In this document: in pieces, positions 33,938 to 43,005 of the stretch
Numbering within the stretch: the stretch's first letter is position 1
How the letters are laid out: every line of letters begins with the position of its first letter
Source: CAVRZY01 sp963725415
GTDB lineage: Bacteria; Acidobacteriota; Terriglobia; Bryobacterales; Bryobacteraceae
DNA: 44,692 nt
Assembly: GCA_963725415.1 (NCBI GenBank)
Contig: CAVRZY010000131.1
Span: 1 to 44,692, forward strand
Direction: 5' to 3'
Made by a program: the position numbers and the translations under genes
The notes under the pieces: model-generated
The model's database searches: none
Seen by the model: only the letters and a program-made list of their open reading frames with translations
Told to the model about the DNA's origin: nothing

Positions 33938-35923
33938 TCATGGCCAGATCTCGGTCCAGTGAAGGACAATGCGGGTCTGCTTTTGATGCGGGCTGTTCAG
34001 GACCATGTTCTTCCACCCCACGCCGGGACCGGGCGGTTTCACCAGCGAGACACCGGGCGGTTCCAGCACGTCCACCTTCACCGGCGTCCCGGGCAGTTCT
34101 CCGCTCAGGGTACCGCGGCTGGCGTAGCGGCCCTGAATGATCAGGGGGGCGTTGATCTCCAGTTCCCCCTGCCACACAATCTTCCCCTCTAACGGCGCCA
34201 CCGTCAAGGTGAAATCCGCAGGGGCTGTCTCCTGATCGCCGTCGCTCACCCGGACCGCAAAGCGGAACTGCCCGGTCTTCGCAGGCGTGCCGCTGAGGAT
34301 GCCCCGCGAAGAATCCAAGGAGAGATCGGGCGGCAGACTACCCCCCGCCAAGCTCCACCGGTATGCCGGGCTTCCACCCGCCGCAGTCAGCTCATACATG
34401 TAGCTCCTCCCGGCGGTGGCAGTACGCAACAGGGCCGGACTGGTAATGGTCAGTTGCAGCACCACCCTCAGACTGACTTGCTGCGGCTTCGCCGGGGCCT
34501 GTGCGCTGTCGGTCATGCCCAAGCTGAATTGATACGCGCCCGCCCTGGTGGGAGTACCGCCAATCAGCCCCTTGGCCGAATCCAGCGACAACCCCGGCGG
34601 CAGAGACCCACTGGCTACCGACCAGTTGTGCGGAGGCCTTCCCCCCGAGGCGCTCAATACCTGCGAATACCCCATCCCCACAATCCCGCGTTGCAGAGCG
34701 CCTGAGGTGGCGATGGCCGGCGGCGGAACGACCCGACTTGCAACGAAGGTGAATCGCTGGGTGGCGCTCGCCTCCCCCCGGTCGGCGACGCGCAGAGTGA
34801 ATTCGAATGTGCCTTCACTGGTGGGCGTTCCCAGGATCATCTCTCGGCTGGAATCCAGCGACAGTCCCGGCGGCAAGGTACCCGTCTCCAGCGACCAACT
34901 GTAAGGCGGTTCCCCGCCGGAAGCGATCAACGGGTGTGAGTACGCTCTCCCAACCGTGGCCGCGGGCAGCTCCCGGGGCGTCTGGATGGACGGTGGGGGC
35001 GTGGTCCGATTGGCGGTGAAACTGAAGCCTCGGGTTGCTGTGGCGCCCTCGTTGTCGGTAACCTGCGCACTAAACCTGAAGGTGCCGGCTCTCTGGGGCG
35101 TGCCGTCCAAGGTCCCGGTTTCGGAATCCAGCGCCAGTCCCGGTGGAAGGGTTTCCGCTCGCGCTGACCAACGATACGGCGGGCTGCCCCCCGAGGCATT
35201 CAAGGTGTGCGAATAGGCCTTGCCGACCGCTCCGCCGGGCAGCGACGCAGTGTTTATCCTCGGCAGCGGGGCCGCCCTTGGACTGGCAGGGCTAACCCTC
35301 AGGTTGAACTCCTGAGCCGCTATCGTCTGAGCGTTGTCCGTGGCCCGCAGCGTGAATTGGTACTGGCCCGCTTTGGTGGGCGTGCCGCTGATCAGACCGG
35401 TAGCTGACTCAATCGACAACCCCGCCGGCAGATCCCCCGAACTCACGGACCAGCGAGTCGGCGGACTCCCGCCCGATGTCATTACGAATTGCGAGTAGGC
35501 ACCTCCTTCGGCGACCTCCGGCAAGATCGAAGGCGTGGTGATCGCCAGCGGTTTCAACTTCTCCACCGGCGTTTCGACCGGCCGGCTCTCCTTTTGGTCG
35601 GACGAAGTTTGGCTGAACCAAGGCTTGAAGGCCACGAGGACAAACAGCCCCAACAGCAGAACTCCACCTAGGGCGGCCAGCACGTTCCCCAACTGCGAGA
35701 GTTTCTTGGGCGGCACGGGTGTTCTTCGGGGCGTGGGGGGGCCTGGGATGGGGGTCCGCCGAAGGGGGATCTCCTCGGGGCGCGGCTCCGGCTCGACCGG
35801 TTTGATCTCTGCTGGGGGCGCAGCCGGCGGAGAGGGAGTCTCCGCGCTGGCCGCAGTCTCTTCTTCGGCAGCCACTTCAACCGCCCGCGGCGTCCTGCGG
35901 GGAATTCTGGCCTGCCGGGTCAC
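33938..35923 (-). CDS. Single-pass membrane protein with five He_PIG Ig-like domains, partner of the kinase
   Basis: 661 residues from GTG 35923, overlapping the kinase stop by 4 nt (GTGA). Order: Pro/Glu/Arg-rich cytoplasmic N-terminus (1-78), one membrane helix (about 79-99, GNVLAALGGVLLLGLFVLVAF), then five He_PIG (putative Ig) domains (about 126-575), each with A-Y-S...S-G-G-x-P-P-Y-x-W-S and G-x-L-x-G-T-P-x-x-x-G-x-Y/F-x-F. A unique C-terminal domain of about 80 residues follows (KIVWQGELEINAPLIIQGRY). The layout equals the juxtamembrane and sensor half of a receptor Ser/Thr kinase such as PknB, with He_PIG in place of PASTA. Kinase and sensor are separate polypeptides here unless the overlap hides a frameshift. 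Part of it (from 35393) is inside the giant inverted repeat. Confidence 0.8.
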   Translation of the reverse strand: MTRQARIPRRTPRAVEVAAEEETAASAETPSPPAAPPAEIKPVEPEPRPEEIPLRRTPIPGPPTPRRTPVPPKKLSQLGNVLAALGGVLLLGLFVLVAFKPWFSQTSSDQKESRPVETPVEKLKPLAITTPSILPEVAEGGAYSQFVMTSGGSPPTRWSVSSGDLPAGLSIESATGLISGTPTKAGQYQFTLRATDNAQTIAAQEFNLRVSPASPRAAPLPRINTASLPGGAVGKAYSHTLNASGGSPPYRWSARAETLPPGLALDSETGTLDGTPQRAGTFRFSAQVTDNEGATATRGFSFTANRTTPPPSIQTPRELPAATVGRAYSHPLIASGGEPPYSWSLETGTLPPGLSLDSSREMILGTPTSEGTFEFTLRVADRGEASATQRFTFVASRVVPPPAIATSGALQRGIVGMGYSQVLSASGGRPPHNWSVASGSLPPGLSLDSAKGLIGGTPTRAGAYQFSLGMTDSAQAPAKPQQVSLRVVLQLTITSPALLRTATAGRSYMYELTAAGGSPAYRWSLAGGSLPPDLSLDSSRGILSGTPAKTGQFRFAVRVSDGDQETAPADFTLTVAPLEGKIVWQGELEINAPLIIQGRYASRGTLSGELPGTPVKVDVLEPPGVSLVKPPGPGVGWKNMVLNSPHQKQTRIVLHWTEIWP

Positions 35924-36762
35924 TGCTCTCCAGCCAGGCGCCCGCTCCAGGGCCCCTCGAGCGCCTCCACAAAATGCCCGCAGCTCTCAAACCGGGAGCT
36001 GGGATCTTTCTCCAGCGCCTTGCACAGCACCCGTCCCACCTCGGGGATCAGGCTGGAGTTCAGCTCTTCGGCACACGGTGGCTGTTCGTGGATTACCTTG
36101 TACATCACCTTCAGGGGCGTGTCGGCCGCGAAGGGCTGCACACCTGTCAGCATCTCGAAGGCGATTACGGCCAGCGAGAACTGGTCCGCTCTTCCATCCA
36201 CCGGCCCCACCCGGTACTGCTCCGGCGACATGTAATCCGGCGTCCCCACTGAGAACCCGGTCTCGGTGAGGCTGTGGGAACTGGGCAGCTTGGCCACTCC
36301 GAAGTCCAGGATCTTCGCCAGGCCGCTTTTCTGAATGATGATGTTGGCAGGCTTGATGTCCCGATGGATGACGCCCTTGCTGTGGGCGTAATCCAGCGCC
36401 ACGGCGGTCTGCCGTAAAACGCTGATGGCCGTCTCCGGATCCAGCGCTTGGTCCGACCTCACAAGCTCCCTGAGTGTTTTCCCCTCGATGTACTCCATTA
36501 CCAGGCAGGCGAGCTCGCCCTGTTCGACGAAGTCGTGGATGGTGACGATGTTGGGATGAGAGAGCGTTCCGGCCGAGCGCGCTTCGCGGTGCAATCGCTC
36601 CAGCAGAAAGTCCTTGTCGCTGGTGTCGCCGTATTTGCGCAGCAGGATGGTCTTGATGGCGACGTTCCGCCCGATGGAGGGATCTACCGCCAGGTAGACC
36701 TCGCCCATCCCTCCGCCGCCCAGAAGCCGTACGATCTGGTAGCGACCGATGCGCCGTAGCAT
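35920..36762 (-). CDS. Serine/threonine protein kinase (Hanks type), cytosolic
   Basis: 280 residues from ATG 36762. All kinase motifs are present (residues counted from the upstream TTG 36771, minus 3 for this start): Gly loop LLGGGGMGEVYLA, VAIK Lys (40), HRDIKPAN with catalytic Asp (138), DFG (156-158), GTPDYMSPEQ and DGRADQFSLAVIAFEMLTG. It should be active. It ends just after the kinase fold (EGPWSGRLAGEQ) and lacks a membrane segment; the overlapping next gene supplies one. A TACAAT -10-like box lies 12 nt upstream of the ATG and there is no ribosome-binding site, so a nearly leaderless mRNA is possible. A second, frameshifted copy is at 43006-43847. Confidence 0.93.
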   Translation of the reverse strand: MLRRIGRYQIVRLLGGGGMGEVYLAVDPSIGRNVAIKTILLRKYGDTSDKDFLLERLHREARSAGTLSHPNIVTIHDFVEQGELACLVMEYIEGKTLRELVRSDQALDPETAISVLRQTAVALDYAHSKGVIHRDIKPANIIIQKSGLAKILDFGVAKLPSSHSLTETGFSVGTPDYMSPEQYRVGPVDGRADQFSLAVIAFEMLTGVQPFAADTPLKVMYKVIHEQPPCAEELNSSLIPEVGRVLCKALEKDPSSRFESCGHFVEALEGPWSGRLAGEQ

Positions 36763-36773
36763 GGAGTGCAATT

Positions 36774-36797
36774 ATTGTAGCTCAGAATAGCTCAGAA
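36774..36797 (-). promoter_or_regulatory. Kinase promoter candidate with duplicated TTCTGAGCTA
   Basis: On the minus strand a 10-bp direct repeat TTCTGAGCTA occurs twice in tandem (36797-36788 and 36787-36778), running into TACAAT (36779-36774). The expected transcription start would fall within about 5 nt of the kinase ATG. The duplicated decamer could be an operator or overlap the -35 region. It is mirrored at 42972-42995 in the right arm. Confidence 0.4.
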
Positions 36798-36869
36798 CGC
36801 ATAAGCTGTCATGGGCCTGCTGGCCTTGCCCCTCCCCACTTTCTTGGACCGGACTGATGCGGGAACGGT

Positions 36870-36929
36870 AATTCGGGTACAGGCCACGAATTTCGCAAAG
36901 GCCGCGAAATTCGCGCCTGTCCCCGAATT
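36870..36929. repeat. Palindromic element, family B, short copy
   Basis: A 60-bp inverted repeat: AATTCGGGTACAGGC at the left and GCCTGTCCCCGAATT at the right, with GCGAAATTCG-type inner pairing. The outer ends match those of the element in gspJ (11336-11436). It lies between the end of the TIGR03437 gene (37001) and the kinase promoter, where it could fold in the transcript. The rest of 36798-37000 contains no gene. Mirrored at 42839-42898. Confidence 0.8.
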
Positions 36930-37000
36930 GCGCGAACTGCGGAGGCGCCCGGCGTGACACTTGGGGAGGGCAAGCCTGCTGGCGGGACCACCGACTGGTT

Positions 37001-39299
37001 CTACTGCACCGCCATCGTAACTCCGGCTTGACTGCTGGCGCCGCCAATGGTCAGCAAGACCGGCACGGCCGAGACCCGATGGGACTGTTGGCGGAATTCG
37101 CACGTTGACCTGCAACAGGCCCACCACCAGCCCAGGCGCGGAGCCCGCGTAGAGCACTTCGGCATCCAGCCCGCCGATCTTCACGGATACCGGCAGCCTG
37201 GGCTTGGGGAGCACCTGAGGCGAGGCCAGCAGCCCGTCGGCGACCTGGGGATCGGTACTCCCTTCTCCGGTAGCATACAGTATGACCACCGAGCCTTTCT
37301 GCGCCCGGTTGGTCGCAGTATTCACCGTGAAGTTCTCATTGAGAATGGCCCCAGGCCCTTTCCCGGACGAATCCAGAGTGAAGACGCCAGGAGCGCTGGG
37401 CGTCACCTTCAGCGTCACCGCGCTGCTCCTGAGGCCTTTGTACTGCACCTGAACCCTGGTGTCCGTGGTTCCAGCCACGGCATAGGGCACGATGGCGCTG
37501 AGCTGGCGGGCCTGCACAAACAGCAGCGGCGCGGGGATGTTGTCGAATGTCACCTGAACCTCTACCAGCGAAGTGGCCACCTGGCCGAATTCATTGAGCC
37601 GCAAGCCGGTCAGCGTCTCCGGTCCCAGGCCCGACCCAAAGATGCTGATGATCTCTCCAGGCGCCACCGGGCCTGCACCCATGTGGGCCCCGTTCACCAC
37701 CCCGCTGGCGGAGAAGTCGGGTCCTGCCGTCCGCTGCACCGAAAGCTGCACCGTCACCCTCTGTGGGCTGTTGCTGGCGCCGGGGGCGGTGATCGTCAGC
37801 GTGCCCGCGTATTCGCCCGCTGCCAGACCAGGCGGGTTGACCGAGACACTCAGCGTTGCCGGGGTTGTCCCTGCGGACGGACTGGCCGAGAGCCAGTTGC
37901 CCCCGGAGGCGGTGGCGGCGGACAGTGTGAAACTCAAGGCCGCACTGCCGCTGGAGACCGACACGTTCTGCGAAGCGGGAACAGGGTCGCCCAGCGTGTG
38001 GCGGAACGACAGCGCTGTGGGGTTCACTGTCAGCGTCCCAGGCGTGCCCCCCGCGATCGTCAGCGTGAACGGCCTGGACATGTACGTGCTGTCATACCAG
38101 AGCGACGGATTGTCCCACACCCACAACTCAAAGTCGAACCGCCCAGTGCTGGTAGGAGTTCCCGTGATGCGGCCCGTGCGGGCGTCCAGCACCAGACCCG
38201 GGGCCGGCGAATTGTTCGACAGAAGCTTCTTCGTGTTCGGGTCGATGGCCCCGAAGAGATACGGCGGTATTCCTCCTGAAACACTGGTCTGTTGATCGTA
38301 GGTCGCTCCGAGCGTGCCCCCTGCCAGGCTGGCCGTCTCGATTCGATAGGCTGGCAACACCAGAAGCGTGAAAAACCTCCAACCGAAGTTGCTCTGGCTG
38401 TCCAAAACGGCAACCAGGAAGGTGAATGACCCCAAAGTGGCCGGCGTTCCGCTTATGGAACCATCCACGTTGAAAGTCAGTTCAGGCGGCAGGTTCCCCA
38501 GAAGCTTCAGCCATTGGTAGGGTGCGGTTCCTCCGGAAACGCGCAGCGGAGAAGCGCCCGGGATCCCATGCATGATCAGCACCAGGCCCTGCAACCCTCG
38601 GGTCCGGCTGGGAGTGGTCACCGCCACCCCGCTGCTGGGAAGAGTTGTCATCACCAGCGACGCCGTCGCCGTCGCCCCCACCGTGTCTGTTGCCGTCACC
38701 TGAAAGGCGTACGACTTGTAGTCACCGGTCCCCACAGGAGTGCCGACGATCCTCCCGGCTGACTCCAGCCGCACTCCCGGCGGCAGTTGGCCCCCCGAGA
38801 GTGACCAGGTGTAGGGCGGCGATCCTCCCAGAGCGTCCAGGTACTCCTCGATGGGTTGGCCAGGAGTGCCCACACCCAGGTCGTGCGTCAGCACGGCCAG
38901 CGTTTGAGGACCGGTATTGAAAATTCGCAACACGAAATCTCGACTCGCCACTCGCCCGCCGCTATCCCTCGCCTGCACGGTGAACGAGAACAGGCCGCTT
39001 TGAGTGGGCTTGAGATCGGTTCTGCTGCGGATGGCCCCAGCTCGTTCTATAGTGAGCCCGGAGGGAAGCGTGCCGCCCGCCAGTTCCCAGCTATACGGCT
39101 CGGTTCCCCCAGTAGCCCACAGTGGCACCGAGTACTCGTAGCCCACGAAGGCGGGCGGAAGGATCGGCCAGTTCAAGATCATGAACTCCGACTGCGCCCG
39201 CACAGAGCGCGGACTCGCCAGAAGCAGGATTGCGAGTCCCAGGGTGGCCGCCCACCCTGGGAGGCCACAACCGCGATGATTTCGAAGGAAGCTATTCAT
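37001..39299 (-). CDS. Secreted He_PIG / BACON-like / TIGR03437 protein (left-arm copy)
   Basis: A signal peptide (ATLGLAILLLASPRSVRAQ), then about four He_PIG-type domains (for example FVGYEYSVPLWATGGTEPYS; GSPPYTWSLSGGQLPPGV; GTAPYQWLKLLGNLPPEL). A BACON-like domain follows (LTVNPTALSFRHTLGDPVPA; LSASPSAGTTPATLSVSV), then a C-terminal TIGR03437 domain (GVVNGAHMGAGPVAPGEIIS; YATGEGSTDPQVADGLL). Compared with the right copy, one extra A at 37074 shifts the last 25 codons; without it the protein ends ...GASSQAGVTMAVQ at 37001, 765 residues. Unshifted, the frame runs on to 36792 through repeat DNA, which is not credible. It lies upstream of the kinase with a 238-nt gap; probably a surface protein. 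Confidence 0.8.
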
Positions 39300-39673
39300 G
39301 GACTGTTCCTCCGCCCGTCAGACATGCAATTCCTTCTCCAGAAGTATGCACCAAGCCACTTGCTTACGCGCGTGGCGGCCAATTACCTCCTTCGCCACCT
39401 CGGCCGGATTTCTCACGAGAGCCGCGTCCCGGCAAAGCTGTGGCGTGGGCTTCAGCCTGCAGCGTCGAGACTTGTCTCGACGCCAGTGCTTCTGGGCGCC
39501 CGGAACAGCGTGTCTCGGCACGAGTGCCGAGACGGCAGCCTGGAGAGGCTACGCCACAAGGTCAACAGTGCGCTCGGGACTTGGCATGGTGAGAAATCCA
39601 GGCCAAGCGAGCGGCGCGGGAACTTGTGAGAGGACAGCCCTGATGCGCCCTCCAAAAACTTGAGGGGGCCCGG
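39300..39673. other. Gene-free region containing a MITE-like element
   Basis: 374 nt between the TIGR03437 gene start and the stop of the partial gene at 39674. No coding frame has recognisable content; the open frames here are repeat-derived. The repeat at 39402-39604 fills most of it. The sequence next to the TIGR03437 gene (39300-39400) shows nothing I can name. Confidence 0.5.
39402..39604. repeat. MITE-like element with inverted ends and two nested perfect palindromes
   Basis: A 203-bp element whose ends are near-inverted copies (GGCCGGATTTCTCAC at the left, GTGAGAAATCCAGGCC at the right). Inside are two perfect palindromes, GCGTCGAGAC-TT-GTCTCGACGC and GTCTCGGCAC-GA-GTGCCGAGAC, and outer pairing between CTGTGGCGTGGG-type and TACGCCACAAG-type sequence. 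It has no open frame of its own family. The mirrored copy is 40166-40367 in the right arm. Because both copies belong to the arms, only one independent copy is shown in this window. Confidence 0.65.
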
Positions 39674-39905
39674 TCACCGCCCGGCCGTCACGCTGGATGA
39701 ACTTCCCTGCCCGTTGCTCAGAGTCACTGACACCGCGCTGATCGCGCTCACCTCCCCTTGCACGTTGAAGGTGATGCGCAGCTTGAACTGGCTGCCAAAA
39801 GTCGGAGCTTCCGGCTTCCGATACCACTCGCTGAAGTTGCTACTCAGGGCCACCGTCAGGCTGGTGGTCTGTAGATTCGCTCCCGAAGCCGGGGTGAATT
39901 GGAAA
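39674..39905 (-). CDS. C-terminal fragment of another Solibacter-type secreted protein
   Basis: The last 77 or so residues (FQFTPASGANLQTTSLTVAL; FSEWYRKPEAPTFGSQFKLR; GEVSAISAVSVTLSNGQGSS) match the C-terminal beta domain of large exported proteins I know from Solibacter-type genomes. It ends at TGA 39674. The frame is continuous through the 37-nt spacer of the inverted repeat. To the right of 39905 the sequence becomes the reverse complement of itself, so the upstream (N-terminal) part of this gene is missing. It marks which side of the centre is genuine sequence. Confidence 0.7.
39869..39905. other. 37-nt spacer at the centre of the giant inverted repeat
   Basis: The only non-duplicated sequence between the arms. 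It continues the reading frame of the minus-strand fragment (FQFTPASGANLQ), hence it belongs to the left arm; the fold-back point is its right edge at 39905/39906. It does not resemble the PacBio hairpin adapter. Confidence 0.8.
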
Positions 39906-40165
39906 ACCACCAGCCTGACGGTGGCCCTGAGTAGCAACTTCAGCGAGTGGTATCGGAAGCCGGAAGCTCCGACTTTTGGCAGCCAGTTCAAGCTGCGCAT
40001 CACCTTCAACGTGCAAGGGAGGTGAGCGCGATCAGCGCGGTGTAGTAATTGAGCAACGGGCAGGGGAAGTTCATCCAGCGTGACGGCCGGGCGGTGACCC
40101 GGCCCCTCAAGTTTTTGGAGGGCGCATCAGGGCTGTCCTCTCACAAGTTCCCGCGCCGCTCGCTT

Positions 40166-40367
40166 GGCCTGGATTTCTCACCATGCCAAGTCCCGAGCGC
40201 ACTGTTGACCTTGTGGCGTAGCCTCTCCAGGCTGCCGTCTCGGCACTCGTGCCGAGACACGCTGTTCCGGGCGCCCAGAAGCACTGGCGTCGAGACAAGT
40301 CTCGACGCTGCAGGCTGAAGCCCACGCCACAGCTTTGCCGGGACGCGCTCTCGTGAGAAATCCGGCC
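40166..40367. repeat. MITE-like element, mirrored copy
   Basis: Reverse complement of 39402-39604 with a single missing base near the outer end (GAGAGCGCG against GAGAGCCGCG). It is part of the right arm and is the only recognisable content of the gene-free stretch 40026-40469. Confidence 0.65.
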
Positions 40368-40469
40368 GAGGTGGCGAAGGAGGTAATTGGCCGCCACGCG
40401 CGTAAGCAAGTGGCTTGGTGCATACTTCTGGAGAAGGAATTGCATGTCTGACGGGCGGAGGAACAGTCC

Positions 40470-42767
40470 ATGAATAGCTTCCTTCGAAATCATCGCGGTT
40501 GTGGCCTCCCAGGGTGGGCGGCCACCCTGGGACTCGCAATCCTGCTTCTGGCGAGTCCGCGCTCTGTGCGGGCGCAGTCGGAGTTCATGATCTTGAACTG
40601 GCCGATCCTTCCGCCCGCCTTCGTGGGCTACGAGTACTCGGTGCCACTGTGGGCTACTGGGGGAACCGAGCCGTATAGCTGGGAACTGGCGGGCGGCACG
40701 CTTCCCTCCGGGCTCACTATAGAACGAGCTGGGGCCATCCGCAGCAGAACCGATCTCAAGCCCACTCAAAGCGGCCTGTTCTCGTTCACCGTGCAGGCGA
40801 GGGATAGCGGCGGGCGAGTGGCGAGTCGAGATTTCGTGTTGCGAATTTTCAATACCGGTCCTCAAACGCTGGCCGTGCTGACGCACGACCTGGGTGTGGG
40901 CACTCCTGGCCAACCCATCGAGGAGTACCTGGACGCTCTGGGAGGATCGCCGCCCTACACCTGGTCACTCTCGGGGGGCCAACTGCCGCCGGGAGTGCGG
41001 CTGGAGTCAGCCGGGAGGATCGTCGGCACTCCTGTGGGGACCGGTGACTACAAGTCGTACGCCTTTCAGGTGACGGCAACAGACACGGTGGGGGCGACGG
41101 CGACGGCGTCGCTGGTGATGACAACTCTTCCCAGCAGCGGGGTGGCGGTGACCACTCCCAGCCGGATCCGAGGGTTGCAGGGCCTGGTGCTGATCATGCA
41201 TGGGATCCCGGGCGCTTCTCCGCTGCGCGTTTCCGGAGGAACCGCACCCTACCAATGGCTGAAGCTTCTGGGGAACCTGCCGCCTGAACTGACTTTCAAC
41301 GTGGATGGATCCATAAGCGGAACGCCGGCCACTTTGGGGTCATTCACCTTCCTGGTTGCCGTTTTGGACAGCCAGAGCAACTTCGGTTGGAGGTTTTTCA
41401 CGCTTCTGGTGTTGCCAGCCTATCGAATCGAGACGGCCAGCCTGGCAGGGGGCACGCTCGGAGCGACCTACGATCAACAGACCAGTGTTTCAGGAGGAAT
41501 ACCGCCGTATCTCTTCGGGGCCATCGACCCGAACACGAAGAAGCTTCTGTCGAACAATTCGCCGGCCCCGGGTCTGGTGCTGGACGCCCGCACGGGCCGC
41601 ATCACGGGAACTCCTACCAGCACTGGGCGGTTCGACTTTGAGTTGTGGGTGTGGGACAATCCGTCGCTCTGGTATGACAGCACGTACATGTCCAGGCCGT
41701 TCACGCTGACGATCGCGGGGGGCACGCCTGGGACGCTGACAGTGAACCCCACAGCGCTGTCGTTCCGCCACACGCTGGGCGACCCTGTTCCCGCTTCGCA
41801 GAACGTGTCGGTCTCCAGCGGCAGTGCGGCCTTGAGTTTCACACTGTCCGCCGCCACCGCCTCCGGGGGCAACTGGCTCTCGGCCAGTCCGTCCGCAGGG
41901 ACAACCCCGGCAACGCTGAGTGTCTCGGTCAACCCGCCTGGTCTGGCAGCGGGCGAATACGCGGGCACGCTGACGATCACCGCCCCCGGCGCCAGCAACA
42001 GCCCACAGAGGGTGACGGTGCAGCTTTCGGTGCAGCGGACGGCAGGACCCGACTTCTCCGCCAGCGGGGTGGTGAACGGGGCCCACATGGGTGCAGGCCC
42101 GGTGGCGCCTGGAGAGATCATCAGCATCTTTGGGTCGGGCCTGGGACCGGAGACGCTGACCGGCTTGCGGCTCAATGAATTCGGCCAGGTGGCCACTTCG
42201 CTGGTAGAGGTTCAGGTGACATTCGACAACATCCCCGCGCCGCTGCTGTTTGTGCAGGCCCGCCAGCTCAGCGCCATCGTGCCCTATGCCGTGGCTGGAA
42301 CCACGGACACCAGGGTTCAGGTGCAGTACAAAGGCCTCAGGAGCAGCGCGGTGACGCTGAAGGTGACGCCCAGCGCTCCTGGCGTCTTCACTCTGGATTC
42401 GTCCGGGAAAGGGCCTGGGGCCATTCTCAATGAGAACTTCACGGTGAATACTGCGACCAACCGGGCGCAGAAAGGCTCGGTGGTCATACTGTATGCTACC
42501 GGAGAAGGGAGTACCGATCCCCAGGTCGCCGACGGGCTGCTGGCCTCGCCTCAGGTGCTCCCCAAGCCCAGGCTGCCGGTATCCGTGAAGATCGGCGGGC
42601 TGGATGCCGAAGTGCTCTACGCGGGCTCCGCGCCTGGGCTGGTGGTGGGCCTGTTGCAGGTCAACGTGCGAATTCCGCCAACAGTCCCATCGGGCTCGGC
42701 CGTGCCGGTCTTGCTGACCATTGGCGGCGCCAGCAGTCAAGCCGGAGTTACGATGGCGGTGCAGTAG
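40470..42767 (+). CDS. Secreted He_PIG / BACON-like / TIGR03437 protein (right-arm copy, intact)
   Basis: 765 residues, the unbroken version of the protein at 37001-39299: signal peptide to about residue 36, He_PIG-type domains, BACON-like domain (about 425-525) and TIGR03437 C-terminus ending QAGVTMAVQ. The visible differences from the left copy are one substitution (Ile for Thr in SRIRGLQG) and the absence of the A insertion at the C-terminus. If the right arm is an artefact, this is a second read of the same gene and confirms its true reading frame. Confidence 0.75.
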   Translation: MNSFLRNHRGCGLPGWAATLGLAILLLASPRSVRAQSEFMILNWPILPPAFVGYEYSVPLWATGGTEPYSWELAGGTLPSGLTIERAGAIRSRTDLKPTQSGLFSFTVQARDSGGRVASRDFVLRIFNTGPQTLAVLTHDLGVGTPGQPIEEYLDALGGSPPYTWSLSGGQLPPGVRLESAGRIVGTPVGTGDYKSYAFQVTATDTVGATATASLVMTTLPSSGVAVTTPSRIRGLQGLVLIMHGIPGASPLRVSGGTAPYQWLKLLGNLPPELTFNVDGSISGTPATLGSFTFLVAVLDSQSNFGWRFFTLLVLPAYRIETASLAGGTLGATYDQQTSVSGGIPPYLFGAIDPNTKKLLSNNSPAPGLVLDARTGRITGTPTSTGRFDFELWVWDNPSLWYDSTYMSRPFTLTIAGGTPGTLTVNPTALSFRHTLGDPVPASQNVSVSSGSAALSFTLSAATASGGNWLSASPSAGTTPATLSVSVNPPGLAAGEYAGTLTITAPGASNSPQRVTVQLSVQRTAGPDFSASGVVNGAHMGAGPVAPGEIISIFGSGLGPETLTGLRLNEFGQVATSLVEVQVTFDNIPAPLLFVQARQLSAIVPYAVAGTTDTRVQVQYKGLRSSAVTLKVTPSAPGVFTLDSSGKGPGAILNENFTVNTATNRAQKGSVVILYATGEGSTDPQVADGLLASPQVLPKPRLPVSVKIGGLDAEVLYAGSAPGLVVGLLQVNVRIPPTVPSGSAVPVLLTIGGASSQAGVTMAVQ

Positions 42768-42838
42768 AACCAGTCGGTGGTCCCGCCAGCAGGCTTGCCC
42801 TCCCCAAGTGTCACGCCGGGCGCCTCCGCAGTTCGCGC

Positions 42839-42898
42839 AATTCGGGGACAGGCGCGAATTTCGCGGCCTTTGCGAAATTCGTGGCCTGTACCCGAATT
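42839..42898. repeat. Palindromic element, family B, mirrored copy
   Basis: Reverse complement of 36870-36929, between the right-arm TIGR03437 gene and the kinase copy. Confidence 0.75.
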
Positions 42899-43005
42899 AC
42901 CGTTCCCGCATCAGTCCGGTCCAAGAAAGTGGGGAGGGGCAAGGCCAGCAGGCCCATGACAGCTTATGCGTTCTGAGCTATTCTGAGCTACAATAATTGC
43001 ACTCC

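Larger units (their letters stand above)
35393..39868. repeat. Left arm of a giant inverted repeat
   Basis: About 4,476 bp that recur in reverse complement at 39906-44368, including intergenic sequence, promoters and repeats. The arms meet around a 37-nt spacer (39869-39905). The arms differ by scattered single-base indels and substitutions (for example an extra A at 37074, and GAGAGCCGCG against GAGAGCGCG near 39420) that increase towards the outer end. Encoded here: the start of the He_PIG membrane protein, the kinase, the TIGR03437 protein and the end of another gene. Confidence 0.9.

Noticed and set aside
36792..37000. C-terminal extension of the left TIGR03437 protein
   Set aside because: It results from one extra base at 37074; the right copy shows the proper end and the extension is translated from a palindromic repeat.
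39869..39905. Missed sequencing hairpin adapter in the spacer
   Set aside because: The spacer does not resemble the PacBio hairpin adapter and continues a protein reading frame from the left arm.
39660..40025. Plus-strand protein of 121 residues across the repeat centre
   Set aside because: It is an artefact of the fold-back: its second half is the reverse-complement copy of the genuine minus-strand gene and its first half is antisense.
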